From contig NZ_CAMKGL010000001.1 of the NCBI RefSeq assembly GCF_946227985.1, forward strand, positions 310,001 to 374,000: DNA of 64,000 nucleotides, in the 5' to 3' direction. This DNA is from Serratia quinivorans. GTDB lineage: Bacteria; Pseudomonadota; Gammaproteobacteria; Enterobacterales; Enterobacteriaceae. A program made the translations under genes and the position numbers. This document shows positions 16,196 to 24,381 of the stretch, piece by piece (position 1 is the first letter of the stretch; every line of letters starts with the position of its first letter). The notes under the pieces are model-generated. The model was not told the origin of the DNA and ran no database searches. It worked only from the letters and a program-made list of their open reading frames with translations.

Positions 16196-16930
16196 ATGAA
16201 AATGGGCATTATTGGCGCCGGAAATATTGGTGCGACGCTGGCAAACAGGCTCTCTGTGCAGGGCCATGAAGTCAAACTGGCGAATTCAAGAGGACCGGAA
16301 AGCATTGCAGAGCTGGCGCGAAAAGTGGGTGCACTGGCGGTTGATCGCCAGGAGGCCGTACGAGAAGTGGACGTCATCATCCTCTCTATACCCTTTGATA
16401 AGCACACCGAACTTGCTGAGTTAATGCGCGACGTCCCTGAAAGCGTGATCGTCATTGATACGTCTAATTATTATCCTTTCCGTGACGGGGACATTATTGA
16501 GATCCGTGAAGGTAAGCCTGAAAGCGTGTACGCCAGTGAAACAGTTCAGCGCCATCTCATCAAAGCCTGGAATGCTGTTCTTGCCGAGACGCTTAAAGAG
16601 AAAGGGCAGGATGCAGGTTCTCCGTCCCGTATTGCTATTCCTGTTGCGGGCGACGACTCCGCAGCAAAGTCTGTTGTGATGGAGCTGGTCAGTCAGAGTG
16701 GTTTCGATGCATTTGACGCCGGTATGCTTAGCGAATCATGGCGGCAACAGCCCGGTACCCCAGCCTACTGCACTGAGCTTGACGCCGCAGAACTTAGAGC
16801 GGCCCTTCAGGCGGCGAATAAAGCCCGCGCACCACTGAACAGAGATGCGTTGATCAGGGAATTCATGTCCGCAGGCGATCATCTAACACATGATGTGATC
16901 GTCAAACGTAACCGTGCAGTAACGGCCTGA
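16196..16930 (+). CDS. NADP-dependent F420-reductase-like oxidoreductase, copy 1
   Basis: The 244-residue protein has an N-terminal Rossmann motif (GIIGAGNIGATLANRLSVQG) with NSRGPESI, typical of NADP-binding members of COG2085. The C-terminal core has IKAWNAVLAET, RIAIPVAGDD, SGFDAFDAG and SWRQQPGTPAYC. Homologues are annotated as F420H2:NADP oxidoreductase-like or YrpG-type reductases. Enterobacteria do not make F420, so the real partner is unknown. AAAGG precedes the start. It is about half identical by eye to the next gene, from which it is separated by 17 bases, so the two are tandem paralogues. Both are probably controlled by the upstream MarR protein. Confidence 0.82.
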   Translation: MKMGIIGAGNIGATLANRLSVQGHEVKLANSRGPESIAELARKVGALAVDRQEAVREVDVIILSIPFDKHTELAELMRDVPESVIVIDTSNYYPFRDGDIIEIREGKPESVYASETVQRHLIKAWNAVLAETLKEKGQDAGSPSRIAIPVAGDDSAAKSVVMELVSQSGFDAFDAGMLSESWRQQPGTPAYCTELDAAELRAALQAANKARAPLNRDALIREFMSAGDHLTHDVIVKRNRAVTA

Positions 16931-16947
16931 GTTAAAGAAGAGAGCTT

Positions 16948-17712
16948 ATGACACATAGAGAAAAGTACCGGATTGCTGTCCTGGGAACTGGTCATATCGG
17001 TAAAACACTTGCCCGCAGTCTTGCAACTGCCGGTCATTTCGTAAAAGTCGCAAATTCACGCGGATCAGAAACAATAGACCCCGACGTGCTTGAAACGGGC
17101 GCTGAAGCATCTGATACAGCCAGTGCCGTGCAGGACGCGCAGGTAGTCATCCTGTCCATACCTATGGCGAAGCTTGCGGATATCGCGCCTCTGATACGCA
17201 ATCTGCCTCAGGATGTTATCGTTGCTGATACCTCCAACTACTATCCACATCGTGATGGCATCATTGACAATTTCTCAGATGGTGAGGTTGAAAGTCAGTG
17301 GGCGGCACATCTCCTGAACCGTCCCCTGATCAAGGCATGGAATGCCATAGGTTCAGATTCTCTCGCCAGGAAAGGTACAACAGCGGGATCGCCAGTGCGT
17401 ATTGCAATTCCGGTGGCAGGGAATATGGAAGAGCACAAGATAGTGATCGTTGATTTTGTCAATGATACGGGATTCGATGCCTTTGATGCGGGTAACCTTG
17501 AGGAGTCCTGGCGCCAACAGCCAGGTGCTCCGTGCTACTGCACGGACCTCACATATGGACAAATGAAATCCGCGCTGGCTTCAGCGGAAAAGGTACGATT
17601 ACCCGTGCGCCGGGATATTGCAGTTCAGGCAATACAGGAGCGTATGGGTGATAAACGCACAAACCCTAATGCCGATTATATTGTTCGTTTACACAGAGCG
17701 CTTTTCATGTAA
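16948..17712 (+). CDS. NADP-dependent F420-reductase-like oxidoreductase, copy 2
   Basis: The 254-residue paralogue of the preceding gene has the Rossmann motif AVLGTGHIGKTLARSLATAG, then VANSRGSETI and the same conserved DTSNYYP, IKAWNAIGSDSL, RIAIPVAGN, GFDAFDAGNLEESWRQQPG segments. The start has AGAGAG just upstream. It ends with a longer C-terminal helix region than copy 1. Its substrate is unknown. Being translated from the same transcript, the two may form a heteromer or act on related substrates. Confidence 0.82.
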   Translation: MTHREKYRIAVLGTGHIGKTLARSLATAGHFVKVANSRGSETIDPDVLETGAEASDTASAVQDAQVVILSIPMAKLADIAPLIRNLPQDVIVADTSNYYPHRDGIIDNFSDGEVESQWAAHLLNRPLIKAWNAIGSDSLARKGTTAGSPVRIAIPVAGNMEEHKIVIVDFVNDTGFDAFDAGNLEESWRQQPGAPCYCTDLTYGQMKSALASAEKVRLPVRRDIAVQAIQERMGDKRTNPNADYIVRLHRALFM

Positions 17713-17797
17713 TTTGAAAGTCGTGTTACTCCCTCCTCAAATGACTGCTCTGTTATATCGAGATTTTCGCTAAAACCATTTTTCATTTGCTGATGTA

Positions 17798-17828
17798 TGA
17801 GCGAAAAGCAACTTCCGCTTCTCGCTCA
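17798..17828. terminator. Hairpin between convergent genes (terminator-like)
   Basis: TGAGCGAAAAGC (17798-17809) pairs with GCTTCTCGCTCA (17817-17828) with a single mismatch. It lies between the oxidoreductase stop and the LysR stop. There is no clear T-run on either side, so its role as a terminator is uncertain. Confidence 0.4.
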
Positions 17829-17841
17829 TGGGAGAGATTCG

Positions 17842-18777
17842 TCAGTCGAATTGCCAGTAAGGCTTGGAGCCATAAACCTCCAGAAAGTAATCAATAACCG
17901 CTCTGACATTCAGAGGGGGATGACGGACATTCGGATAAATCGCTGCAATATGTTGCGGCTCTGTTTTTATGGCGGCGTCAAGATTGGGCATAATTCTGAC
18001 CAGTTCCCCTTTATGAATGCTGTCTCCTATCAGCCAGTCCGGGAAAAGCACCATCCCCATTCCACCTAAAGCGGCTGTAAGAAGCGTTTCCGCATTGTTA
18101 GAAATCAGCAATGCAGATATCGGGTAGTGAACCCAGTTGTCATTCTTTTCTCTGAATAGCCATCGATTAGGACCGGATGATCCCGCATAAACCAGACATT
18201 TATGCTGTGCTAAATCTGAAGGAATAACTGGCACTCCCCACTTTTGAACGTATTTAGGAGACGCAACCAGGTGGTAGCGCTGGGTGCAGAACACGCGTGC
18301 GTGAAATGATGAGTCGGTAAGAGTTCCAATGCGAAAAATAATATCTGAAGCATCGCGGTGGGGATCGATATAGTCATCTGTCTGCGCCAACTCGATCAAC
18401 AGCTTAGGGTAGCGCTCGGAAAGGCCAGTTAACCAGGGCGCAATATGCCGCTGCCCAAAAAAAACCGGCGCATTGATTCTTATCAACCCTGAAGGCTCAA
18501 GTGATCTGTCCTGAAGTTCTTTTCTTGCCTCGCTGAGTTGCTCACTCATTATTCGGGCATATTCTACGAACAATCGTCCAGCTTCGGTCGGAATGACAGC
18601 GCGGGTATTACGATAGAACAGCTGCTGTCCGAGAGTATCCTCTAGCTGCAGAATCACTCGCGATACCATCGACGCAGATACTCCCTCTCGCCTGGCAACC
18701 TCAGAAAAACTCTGCGAGTCAAAAACTCCAATAAAAAACAATAGACTACGGAAGTTTATTGAACTGGCATTATACAT
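17842..18777 (-). CDS. LysR-type regulator divergent from YdcZ pair
   Basis: The 311-residue protein has a helix-turn-helix at about residues 10-65 (SFSEVARREGVSASMVSRVI, QLFYRNTRAVIPTEAG) and a substrate-binding domain of the CrgA/DsdC-like branch (LIRINAPVFFGQRHIAPWL). It is divergent from the two small membrane proteins beginning at 18877, with 99 bases between starts, and is their probable regulator. Base composition is lower in G+C than the backbone at the left of the window. Confidence 0.86.
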   Translation of the reverse strand: MYNASSINFRSLLFFIGVFDSQSFSEVARREGVSASMVSRVILQLEDTLGQQLFYRNTRAVIPTEAGRLFVEYARIMSEQLSEARKELQDRSLEPSGLIRINAPVFFGQRHIAPWLTGLSERYPKLLIELAQTDDYIDPHRDASDIIFRIGTLTDSSFHARVFCTQRYHLVASPKYVQKWGVPVIPSDLAQHKCLVYAGSSGPNRWLFREKNDNWVHYPISALLISNNAETLLTAALGGMGMVLFPDWLIGDSIHKGELVRIMPNLDAAIKTEPQHIAAIYPNVRHPPLNVRAVIDYFLEVYGSKPYWQFD

Positions 18778-18876
18778 TATCTCGATTCCTGCAAAGGTGT
18801 TTCACAGATTATACTGTTTTTCATTACTTTGAGCGTCTTTATCATCAGCCTCCTAAACCAAGTTGGAGACTGTTTT

Positions 18877-19311
18877 ATGCAGCTTTTATTTATATTACTC
18901 GTCGTTGCTGGCGGGATGGGATTATCCGTTGAAGCTGGATTATTAGGGCCGTTGGGAAGTGAAGTGGGTGATTTATGGGCCACATTCAGTATTTTTGGTG
19001 TCGGTGCAGCGCTGACATTCATGCTGATGCTTTTCTTCAGTCCGCGTAATAGCCCCTCTTTTTTCTCGCAACCTGCATGGACATTAGTAGGCGGTATTCT
19101 TGGACCAGTATATGTGGTGATTCTCACCATAGCTGTTCCCATTATTGGTATTGCAATGACCATGATCGGCATTCTTGCAGGACAGGTATTTAAAAGTCTG
19201 GTGATTGACCACTACGGACTTTTTGGCACCGCCCAACGCAAAATTGACCAGAAAAGAGTCATTGCGCTTATTTTTATTGTTGCTGCACTGGCACTTGTGG
19301 CAAAAGGCTGA
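18877..19311 (+). CDS. YdcZ/DUF606-type half-size DMT transporter, copy 1
   Basis: The 144-residue membrane protein has five predicted hydrophobic segments (LLFILLVVAGGMGLSVEAGL, LTFMLMLFF, VYVVILTIAVPIIGIAMTMI, VIALIFIVAALALV). The fold is the five-helix half of DMT transporters. Start 18877 is chosen because GGAG lies ten bases upstream. Two such halves encoded in tandem are expected to assemble as a heterodimer. The gap to the second gene is nine bases. The substrate is unknown. Confidence 0.8.
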   Translation: MQLLFILLVVAGGMGLSVEAGLLGPLGSEVGDLWATFSIFGVGAALTFMLMLFFSPRNSPSFFSQPAWTLVGGILGPVYVVILTIAVPIIGIAMTMIGILAGQVFKSLVIDHYGLFGTAQRKIDQKRVIALIFIVAALALVAKG

Positions 19312-19320
19312 GGTGAAATT

Positions 19321-19812
19321 ATGAATATTTTGATGATCATTCTTGCAGTGGTAGGTGGAGCGTTTCTGAGTATGCAGGCCGCAATAGGTGGAAAGTTGGG
19401 CAGCAATGTCGGCGTTTTCCGGAGTGCATTCCTGACCTTCTCTACCGGGGCATTGGTTACCGCTCTGCTGATCTTTTTCTTTGAACCAAAGCATGCCCTT
19501 ACACTGCTTGATGTACCCAAATGGCAGTTACTGGGCGCGCTCTGTGGTGTGCCTTATATCGTTATCATGGTTATCGCAGTACAGCGAATCGGCTCAGCTG
19601 TAGCAACCGTTGCGGTTATTTTTGGGCAACTGGCAATGAGCATGCTGATCGATAACTTCGGTTGGTTAGGAAATGAAGCAATTCACTTCTCGTCAACACG
19701 ACTGGGAGCAGTGATGTGTTTAGGTATTGCGCTATTCTTTATCTACTCGAGTAGTAAGTCCAAAGCAGCGCCGGTGGAGCAGTCAATGAAGAAAGCTATC
19801 GTACGAGACTGA
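19321..19812 (+). CDS. YdcZ/DUF606-type half-size DMT transporter, copy 2
   Basis: The 163-residue protein is related to the preceding gene, with the DUF606 signature (GGAFLSMQAAIGGKLGSNVG, PYIVIMVIAVQRIGSAVATV, IFGQLAMSMLIDNFGWLG) and five membrane segments. The GQL(A/V)xSxxIDHFG motif is better preserved here than in copy 1. It is translated from the same transcript, with GAGGTG as ribosome binding site. The divergent LysR gene is the likely regulator. Confidence 0.83.
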   Translation: MNILMIILAVVGGAFLSMQAAIGGKLGSNVGVFRSAFLTFSTGALVTALLIFFFEPKHALTLLDVPKWQLLGALCGVPYIVIMVIAVQRIGSAVATVAVIFGQLAMSMLIDNFGWLGNEAIHFSSTRLGAVMCLGIALFFIYSSSKSKAAPVEQSMKKAIVRD

Positions 19813-19970
19813 GAAAACAGCAGCGAGTCAGGCACTATTGCATAACTCACATGACCGGATTGGCGGCTCAGGATGTATTGCTAATCCGGTTTATCAGATC
19901 AAATACAAACTCAAGGATATGAAGTAATGCCCAACGTTATGGCATTACGTCATCCCGTTGAAAAATACGC

Positions 19971-21113
19971 TTACGCTTTTCTCTTACTCTCATGGTTGTC
20001 TAATTGGCGGGTAAACTCTTCCGCTGAACAACATTGCTGTAATGCTTCCAGTAACAGCTGCTGTTGCGTTTTGGGTACCAGGCCACCCAGCGGTGGATCG
20101 GTATCCAGATTGGTCGGGAAGGAGTAGCCTTCACCGCTCGCCGCCACAATTGCCTGTAACTCTTCATCGCTCAGATGTTTACTCAGCAGGGTTGGATAAA
20201 TCGCTTCCATCACTTTAACGTGATTCACTTTCTCCATGGTTTTGCCAAAAGCGGATGAGACCTGCAGCAGATTGGCCGTACGTACATGATCCTGCGTTAC
20301 GTTATTGCCGGCGGCATGGAACAGGGCAGGATTGAAGAACAGCCCGTCACCTTTTTTCAGCGGCAACTGAATGGCATGCTGCTGGAAGAATTCAATAAAG
20401 CGCGGATCGCGCCATGCCAGATATCCCTCAGCATACTGCTGCGACCAGGGTAATAGTTGCGTCGGACCTGATTCAATCGGCATATCACTGTGAGCAACCG
20501 CCCCCTGTAGCGTCAGATATTGCGACAGAATCTGCAACGGCAGCGGGAAGCGAGCAACCACGTCATTTACCTGGAAACCGAGATGATAATCCCGATGCGG
20601 CTGCTGCGCTTTGCCGCCGGGACGCACCTGATTCACCTGAGCCGTAATTTCATATCCAGGTCCAACCCAGGCTTCACAAATCAGCGCCAGCAAAGGATTG
20701 CTGTAGTAATCAATAAAGGCATCCGCATCCCGCTCCGCCACTTTTTGCAGCGCATTCCAGATACGCCCATTGCCGCCCGCTTTGGCAAAGTGATCGCCAC
20801 CGCCGCCATTTGCCGCTTCACTGGCAAGGATATCCTCAAAGACTTTACTGCTGCGATCAACGGCTGATACATCGCCATATAAGCCCTGAAACACCAGGAC
20901 ACCGGGCCCGCTGGACAATGCACGATGCAGTTCACCCAGCATGTTTTGACGGTCTGCTTTTGCTGCCGCCAGCAGGTCGTCACGATGATAAATCAGCACA
21001 TTTTTATCAGCCGAACGTGCCAGCGGGAAATCGTCTTTACGCAGGGTTTGCGCGCAAATCGTGGCGAAATCATCGAGAGAAATGTGGCTGTCATTAATGT
21101 AGATATTCTTCAT
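19971..21113 (-). CDS. Phytanoyl-CoA dioxygenase (PhyH) family protein
   Basis: The 380-residue Fe(II)/2-oxoglutarate oxygenase family protein has metal ligands His173 and Asp175 in PHRDYHLGF. The distal His266 is in NPALFHAAGN, with Arg278 (DHVRTANL) placed to bind 2-oxoglutarate. This is the double-stranded beta-helix arrangement of PhyH enzymes. The substrate is unknown. It is the second gene of an operon with an SDR, nine bases apart, and lies opposite a LacI-type regulator. That implies catabolism of a small hydroxylated or sugar-like compound. No transporter is included. Confidence 0.8.
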   Translation of the reverse strand: MKNIYINDSHISLDDFATICAQTLRKDDFPLARSADKNVLIYHRDDLLAAAKADRQNMLGELHRALSSGPGVLVFQGLYGDVSAVDRSSKVFEDILASEAANGGGGDHFAKAGGNGRIWNALQKVAERDADAFIDYYSNPLLALICEAWVGPGYEITAQVNQVRPGGKAQQPHRDYHLGFQVNDVVARFPLPLQILSQYLTLQGAVAHSDMPIESGPTQLLPWSQQYAEGYLAWRDPRFIEFFQQHAIQLPLKKGDGLFFNPALFHAAGNNVTQDHVRTANLLQVSSAFGKTMEKVNHVKVMEAIYPTLLSKHLSDEELQAIVAASGEGYSFPTNLDTDPPLGGLVPKTQQQLLLEALQQCCSAEEFTRQLDNHESKRKA

Positions 21114-21122
21114 TTTTTTGCC

Positions 21123-21953
21123 TCACAGAGTCAGAGCATGTGATGGCTGGAAGCCACCGTTATCACCACAACCAACCACACTTTGATCGAAATCGATCAC
21201 CGCACCCGTCATCATTCCTGATTCCTCAGAAAGGAGAAATGCTACGCCACGCGCGACTTCGGCTGGTTTCAGCAGGCGACCAAAAGGCTGCGCTTGCTCA
21301 GCTTTGCTAAGCCAGTTTTCATCAGCGTCATGATATTGCCGCTGGATGTCGTGCTCATGTGGCGTATCCATCCAGCCAATATTCAGACCGTTTACCCGAA
21401 TGCGATTACGCATTGCGCTGAAGGCCACATTTTTGGTCAGCGTGACCAGTGCACCTTTGGATGCGGCGTATGCCGTTAAGAAGCTCTGGCCGCCATGTGA
21501 GGTCATGGTGATGATATTGACGATGCTGCCTTCAATGCCTTTGGCAATCATCAGTTTGATCGCTGCCTGCATCAGGAAAAAAGGCGCGCGAACGTTGACG
21601 GCCATAATCGCGTCAAATAATTCCGGAGAAGTGTTGAGGATAGTGCCGCGATCGGACATGCCTGCGCAGTTCACCAGCCCGTGCAGGGTTCCAAACGCGG
21701 TTTCTGCGGTCGCCACCACTTTTTCGCAGGCTTCTGGCGAACTGATATCCGCTTCAACAAATATCACTTCACAACCGGTTTGGCTGAGGGTATCCACCTG
21801 TTCGTGTCCGGCTTTAACGTTACGACCGCAAATTACAATGCCCCGGGCTCCGCGATTTGCCAGAAGACTGGCAACAGCTGCGCCTAATCCCTGGGTTCCG
21901 CCGGTCACGACGAACACTTTGTTTTTAAATCTGCTGCTTTCACTCAGGCTCAT
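21123..21953 (-). CDS. Short-chain dehydrogenase/reductase (classical SDR)
   Basis: The 276-residue classical SDR has a cofactor motif TGGTQGLGAAVASLL (about 17-31), the NAG-type segment VNCAGMSD (about 99), catalytic Ser in IITMTSHGG, and Tyr-Lys in YAASKGA (about 164-168). Residues CGRN after the second strand suggest NADP use but do not prove it. AAAGGA precedes the ATG. It is the first gene of the SDR-PhyH unit and is divergent from the LacI-type regulator. Confidence 0.87.
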   Translation of the reverse strand: MSLSESSRFKNKVFVVTGGTQGLGAAVASLLANRGARGIVICGRNVKAGHEQVDTLSQTGCEVIFVEADISSPEACEKVVATAETAFGTLHGLVNCAGMSDRGTILNTSPELFDAIMAVNVRAPFFLMQAAIKLMIAKGIEGSIVNIITMTSHGGQSFLTAYAASKGALVTLTKNVAFSAMRNRIRVNGLNIGWMDTPHEHDIQRQYHDADENWLSKAEQAQPFGRLLKPAEVARGVAFLLSEESGMMTGAVIDFDQSVVGCGDNGGFQPSHALTL

Positions 21954-22067
21954 TCGTTGTCCTTTCTTATTTTGGGTGAGATAAGGTCTGTCCGCTTGCT
22001 CACAATGACCTTAGCAATTACATTCGATTAACAATACGGCGGCATAACCTCAAAAAGACCTCAATTT

Positions 22068-23081
22068 ATGACAAGGTCATTCTCCATTAAGCAAATCGCG
22101 GCACAGTCTGGCGTCAGCAAAGCCACGGTTGACAGAGCATTGCATCAGCGCGGCAGCGTGAGTCCACGCACTGCCCGACGCATTGCTCAGGCAATCCGCG
22201 ACCTGGAATTGCAGCAGCGCGCCAGCCTGGCAAGCGGTCGCACGTTACCGCTCGATCTGGTGATGCACGCGCCAGAGCGATTCAGTTCGCTGACGGTGGC
22301 GGCATTGCTCAGTCAGATTAAAAGCTTCGCGCCTTTCCGACTGACGCTGCGCTGCCACATTTTTGAAGAAATCTCCCCTGAAGAGCTGCAACGTGAGCTG
22401 CGCCGCTGTGCCAATGACAGTTATGGCGTGCTGCTCAAGGCAAGCGATCACCCTTTGCTGCAGAGTTCGATTGCGGAGCTGGCGGCGCTCAACGTGCCGG
22501 TGGTGACGCTCGTTACTGACTTGCCACGCAGCGAACGCATCCGCTATGTCGGGATGGATAACGAAGGTGCCGGTCGAACGGCGGCCTGGCTGATGTCGCG
22601 GTGGCTACCTGTTGAAGTGCAGACGGTCGCCATAGTGATTAGCAGTACTGGCTTTCGCGGAGAAGAGCAGCGAATGGAGGGCTTCATTCAGACGTTGAGT
22701 CAGCGGGCCCCTTACTTGCAGATTAAAGCGGTCAGTGAAGGTTACGGCATCGATACACTGACGTTTAAGCAGATGTGTACCGCGCTGGAGCAGGATCATT
22801 CGATTCATTCTGTTTACAGCGTGGGCGGAGGAAATAGTGCCGTTTTGCAGGCTTTTTCAGCGATGCAACGAGAGATAAATGTCTTTATTGGACACGACCT
22901 TGATGAAGAGAATCGCAAGCTACTGGCTGCTGAAGATATGGATGCGGTGATTGACCATGATCTGCAAGAGGATGCGCGAGCTGCATTTGGCGCAATCCTG
23001 CGTTTTCATGGTTTTTTGCCAGAAGCAGAAGATGAAACGGCATCATCTCGGGTAATTGTTGTGACGCCGTTCAATATTTAA
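22068..23081 (+). CDS. LacI-type transcriptional regulator of the SDR-PhyH unit
   Basis: The 337-residue protein has an N-terminal LacI helix-turn-helix (SIKQIAAQSGVSKATVDRAL, with the hinge helix at about 45-58). A periplasmic-binding-protein-like sensor domain follows, with VVTLVTDLPRSERIRYVGMD near 145 and VFIGHDLDEENRKLL near 275. It is divergent from the SDR gene with 114 bases between. TAAGGTC/GACCTTA repeats (around 21983 and 22008) occur there, but a standard LacI palindrome is not evident. The inducer is probably a sugar or polyol, by family. Confidence 0.85.
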   Translation: MTRSFSIKQIAAQSGVSKATVDRALHQRGSVSPRTARRIAQAIRDLELQQRASLASGRTLPLDLVMHAPERFSSLTVAALLSQIKSFAPFRLTLRCHIFEEISPEELQRELRRCANDSYGVLLKASDHPLLQSSIAELAALNVPVVTLVTDLPRSERIRYVGMDNEGAGRTAAWLMSRWLPVEVQTVAIVISSTGFRGEEQRMEGFIQTLSQRAPYLQIKAVSEGYGIDTLTFKQMCTALEQDHSIHSVYSVGGGNSAVLQAFSAMQREINVFIGHDLDEENRKLLAAEDMDAVIDHDLQEDARAAFGAILRFHGFLPEAEDETASSRVIVVTPFNI

Positions 23082-23220
23082 ATCACTTGCGATTACGACT
23101 AAGTAAGACGAAATCATTGTTGCGAGTTTCGCTAAAAGTAATACGGCAAACGATACGGACATAAAAAATGGATCAACGTGGATATATTCATCATTAAAGT
23201 ATTTTTTAACCTTCAATATA

Positions 23221-23484
23221 TTACTCCCTGGATGTTTTCTCCCCAATTTCAATAGACCTGTCTTCAGCCTCATCGTAAGCGCGTCGTGAAGCTTCTATAT
23301 CCTGCCATGTGTCGCGAATCCAGCGGGTAAAGCCCGCCAGCGGTTCCAACATGGATCGCCCTCGTTCGGTCAACTCATATTCGACGCGAGGCGGCAGTTC
23401 AGGATAGTAGAGGCACGAGACCAGACCATTCCTTTCAAGGTTGCGCAAGGTCAACGTCAGCATGCGTTGCGAGATGTCCGGGAT
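23221..23484 (-). pseudogene. HxlR-family regulator, 5' end replaced by IS remnant
   Basis: The reading frame from 23484 gives IPDISQRMLTLTLRNLERNG and continues through LPPRVEYELTERGRSMLEPL to a stop at 23221. This is the C-terminal two thirds of an HxlR winged-helix regulator. The expected start, with the first helices and the redox or ligand-sensing cysteine, is missing. At 23485 the sequence switches to IS3-type transposase code in another frame. An ATG at 23463 would give only 80 residues lacking helix 1, so the gene is probably non-functional. Confidence 0.75.
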
Positions 23485-23617
23485 ACCCCGGCTTCAGCCT
23501 CGCGGAGAATACTGATGATCTGTTGGTCGGAAAAACGCTTCTTCATGGGGATGTCCTCATGTGGCTTATGAAGACATTACTAACATCGGGGTGTACTAAT
23601 CAACGGGGAGCAGGTCA
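23485..23617 (-). mobile_element. IS3-family left-end remnant with orfA start
   Basis: From 23617 the minus strand begins with TGACCTGCTCCCCGTTGATT, like the terminal inverted repeat of IS3-family elements of the ISEhe3 kind. About 70 bases on, an ATG at 23546 opens MKKRFSDQQIISILREAEAG, the typical orfA N-terminus, which stops being transposase-like at the junction with the HxlR fragment. Only about 130 bases of the element remain. It sits 83 bases from the tRNA-Asn gene. Confidence 0.7.
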
Positions 23618-23655
23618 TCCGCTGTTCGCTCATACCAGCCATCCACCAAACCAAA

Positions 23656-23690
23656 AGCAAAAAGCCCGCTCAGGTTTCCCTGAGCGGGCT
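23656..23690 (-). terminator. Terminator of tRNA-Asn copy 1
   Basis: AGCCCGCTCAGG pairs perfectly with CCTGAGCGGGCT over a four-base loop. On the minus strand it is followed by TTTTTGCTTTTGG. Confidence 0.88.
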
Positions 23691-23699
23691 TCTCTAATA

Positions 23700-23775
23700 T
23701 GGCTCCTCTGACTGGACTCGAACCAGTGACATACGGATTAACAGTCCGCCGTTCTACCGACTGAACTACAGAGGA
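23700..23775 (-). tRNA. asnT: tRNA-Asn (GTT), copy 1
   Basis: The 76-base cloverleaf reads TCCTCTGTAGTTCAGTCGGT... and ends ...CAGAGGAGCCA with encoded CCA. The acceptor arm pairs TCCTCTG with CAGAGGA, and the anticodon loop is CTGTTAA with anticodon GTT. The sequence equals the E. coli tRNA-Asn as I recall it. A second identical gene lies at 55400-55475. The symbol is assigned by analogy only. Confidence 0.96.
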
Positions 23776-23793
23776 ATCGTGTGAACGGGGCGA

Positions 23794-23822
23794 ATAATAG
23801 CGGGGTGGTGTGGCTTTGTCAA
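23794..23822 (-). promoter_or_regulatory. Sigma70 promoter of tRNA-Asn copy 1
   Basis: On the minus strand TTGACA (23822-23817), a 17-base spacer and TATTAT (23799-23794) precede the tRNA. A GC-rich discriminator follows, as in stable RNA promoters under stringent control. Confidence 0.85.
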
Positions 23823-24229
23823 AGCACTAAACTGCAAGAAAAGCGCGTTTGCTGATGGAATGAGCATGTTGCGTTGTTTTTCGGCACTCATCCTGCTTAA
23901 GCGCGCTGTTTATCGCCACAAAATCCCCGACTTCCTGGTTGCACCTGCCATTGCACGCTTCTGGTGCGCAAGGGGAGAGGGCCTTGGCGAACGGCAGAAA
24001 ATTTTTGCCGTGAGTTTGCTACCAGATCCCCCCACAGCGCCTCCTCGCGGCAGTGAATCCCTGCGTTTTGCCACTGATATGTAGGATGAATGAACAGAAA
24101 ATATGTATTGGCCGTCACAATGGCTGGATTTTTGCTTAGCTAAATTCGGGTAATGCGACTGCGCTCTCGCGCAAATTATTTTCCCCGTCTACACATAAAG
24201 TGACTGGTCCACGCCCCTGGGCGTTTCGC

Positions 24230-24357
24230 TATACCCGTCATACTTGAAGCCGTATCGGTGTTGGTTGCGAACACCCACTCCAGTCACTTACATGAGTAAG
24301 CATCCTGGGGATGGATGTTCTTGCCGCCTGGATACAGCTCCAATTATTTAGGGTCTA
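24230..24357. repeat. ERIC element, copy 1
   Basis: The 128-base element begins TATACCCGTC and ends AATTATTTAGGGTCTA. It carries the internal core CCAGTCACTTACATGAGTAA...CCTGGGGAT. This matches the ERIC (intergenic repeat unit) consensus, whose centre is the well-known ERIC-PCR primer pair. It occupies most of the 606-base stretch between the tRNA promoter and the branched-chain binding protein. The remainder (23823-24229) has no supportable gene. Confidence 0.8.
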
Positions 24358-24381
24358 AAAACAGTGCTGAGGAATACAACA

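Noticed and set aside
23043..23273. 76-codon minus frame past the LacI-type gene
   Set aside because: It overlaps both the LacI end and the HxlR fragment and shows no recognisable family.
23860..24084. 74-codon plus frame between tRNA-Asn and the ERIC element
   Set aside because: No ribosome binding site, no recognisable motif, and atypical composition; treated as non-coding.
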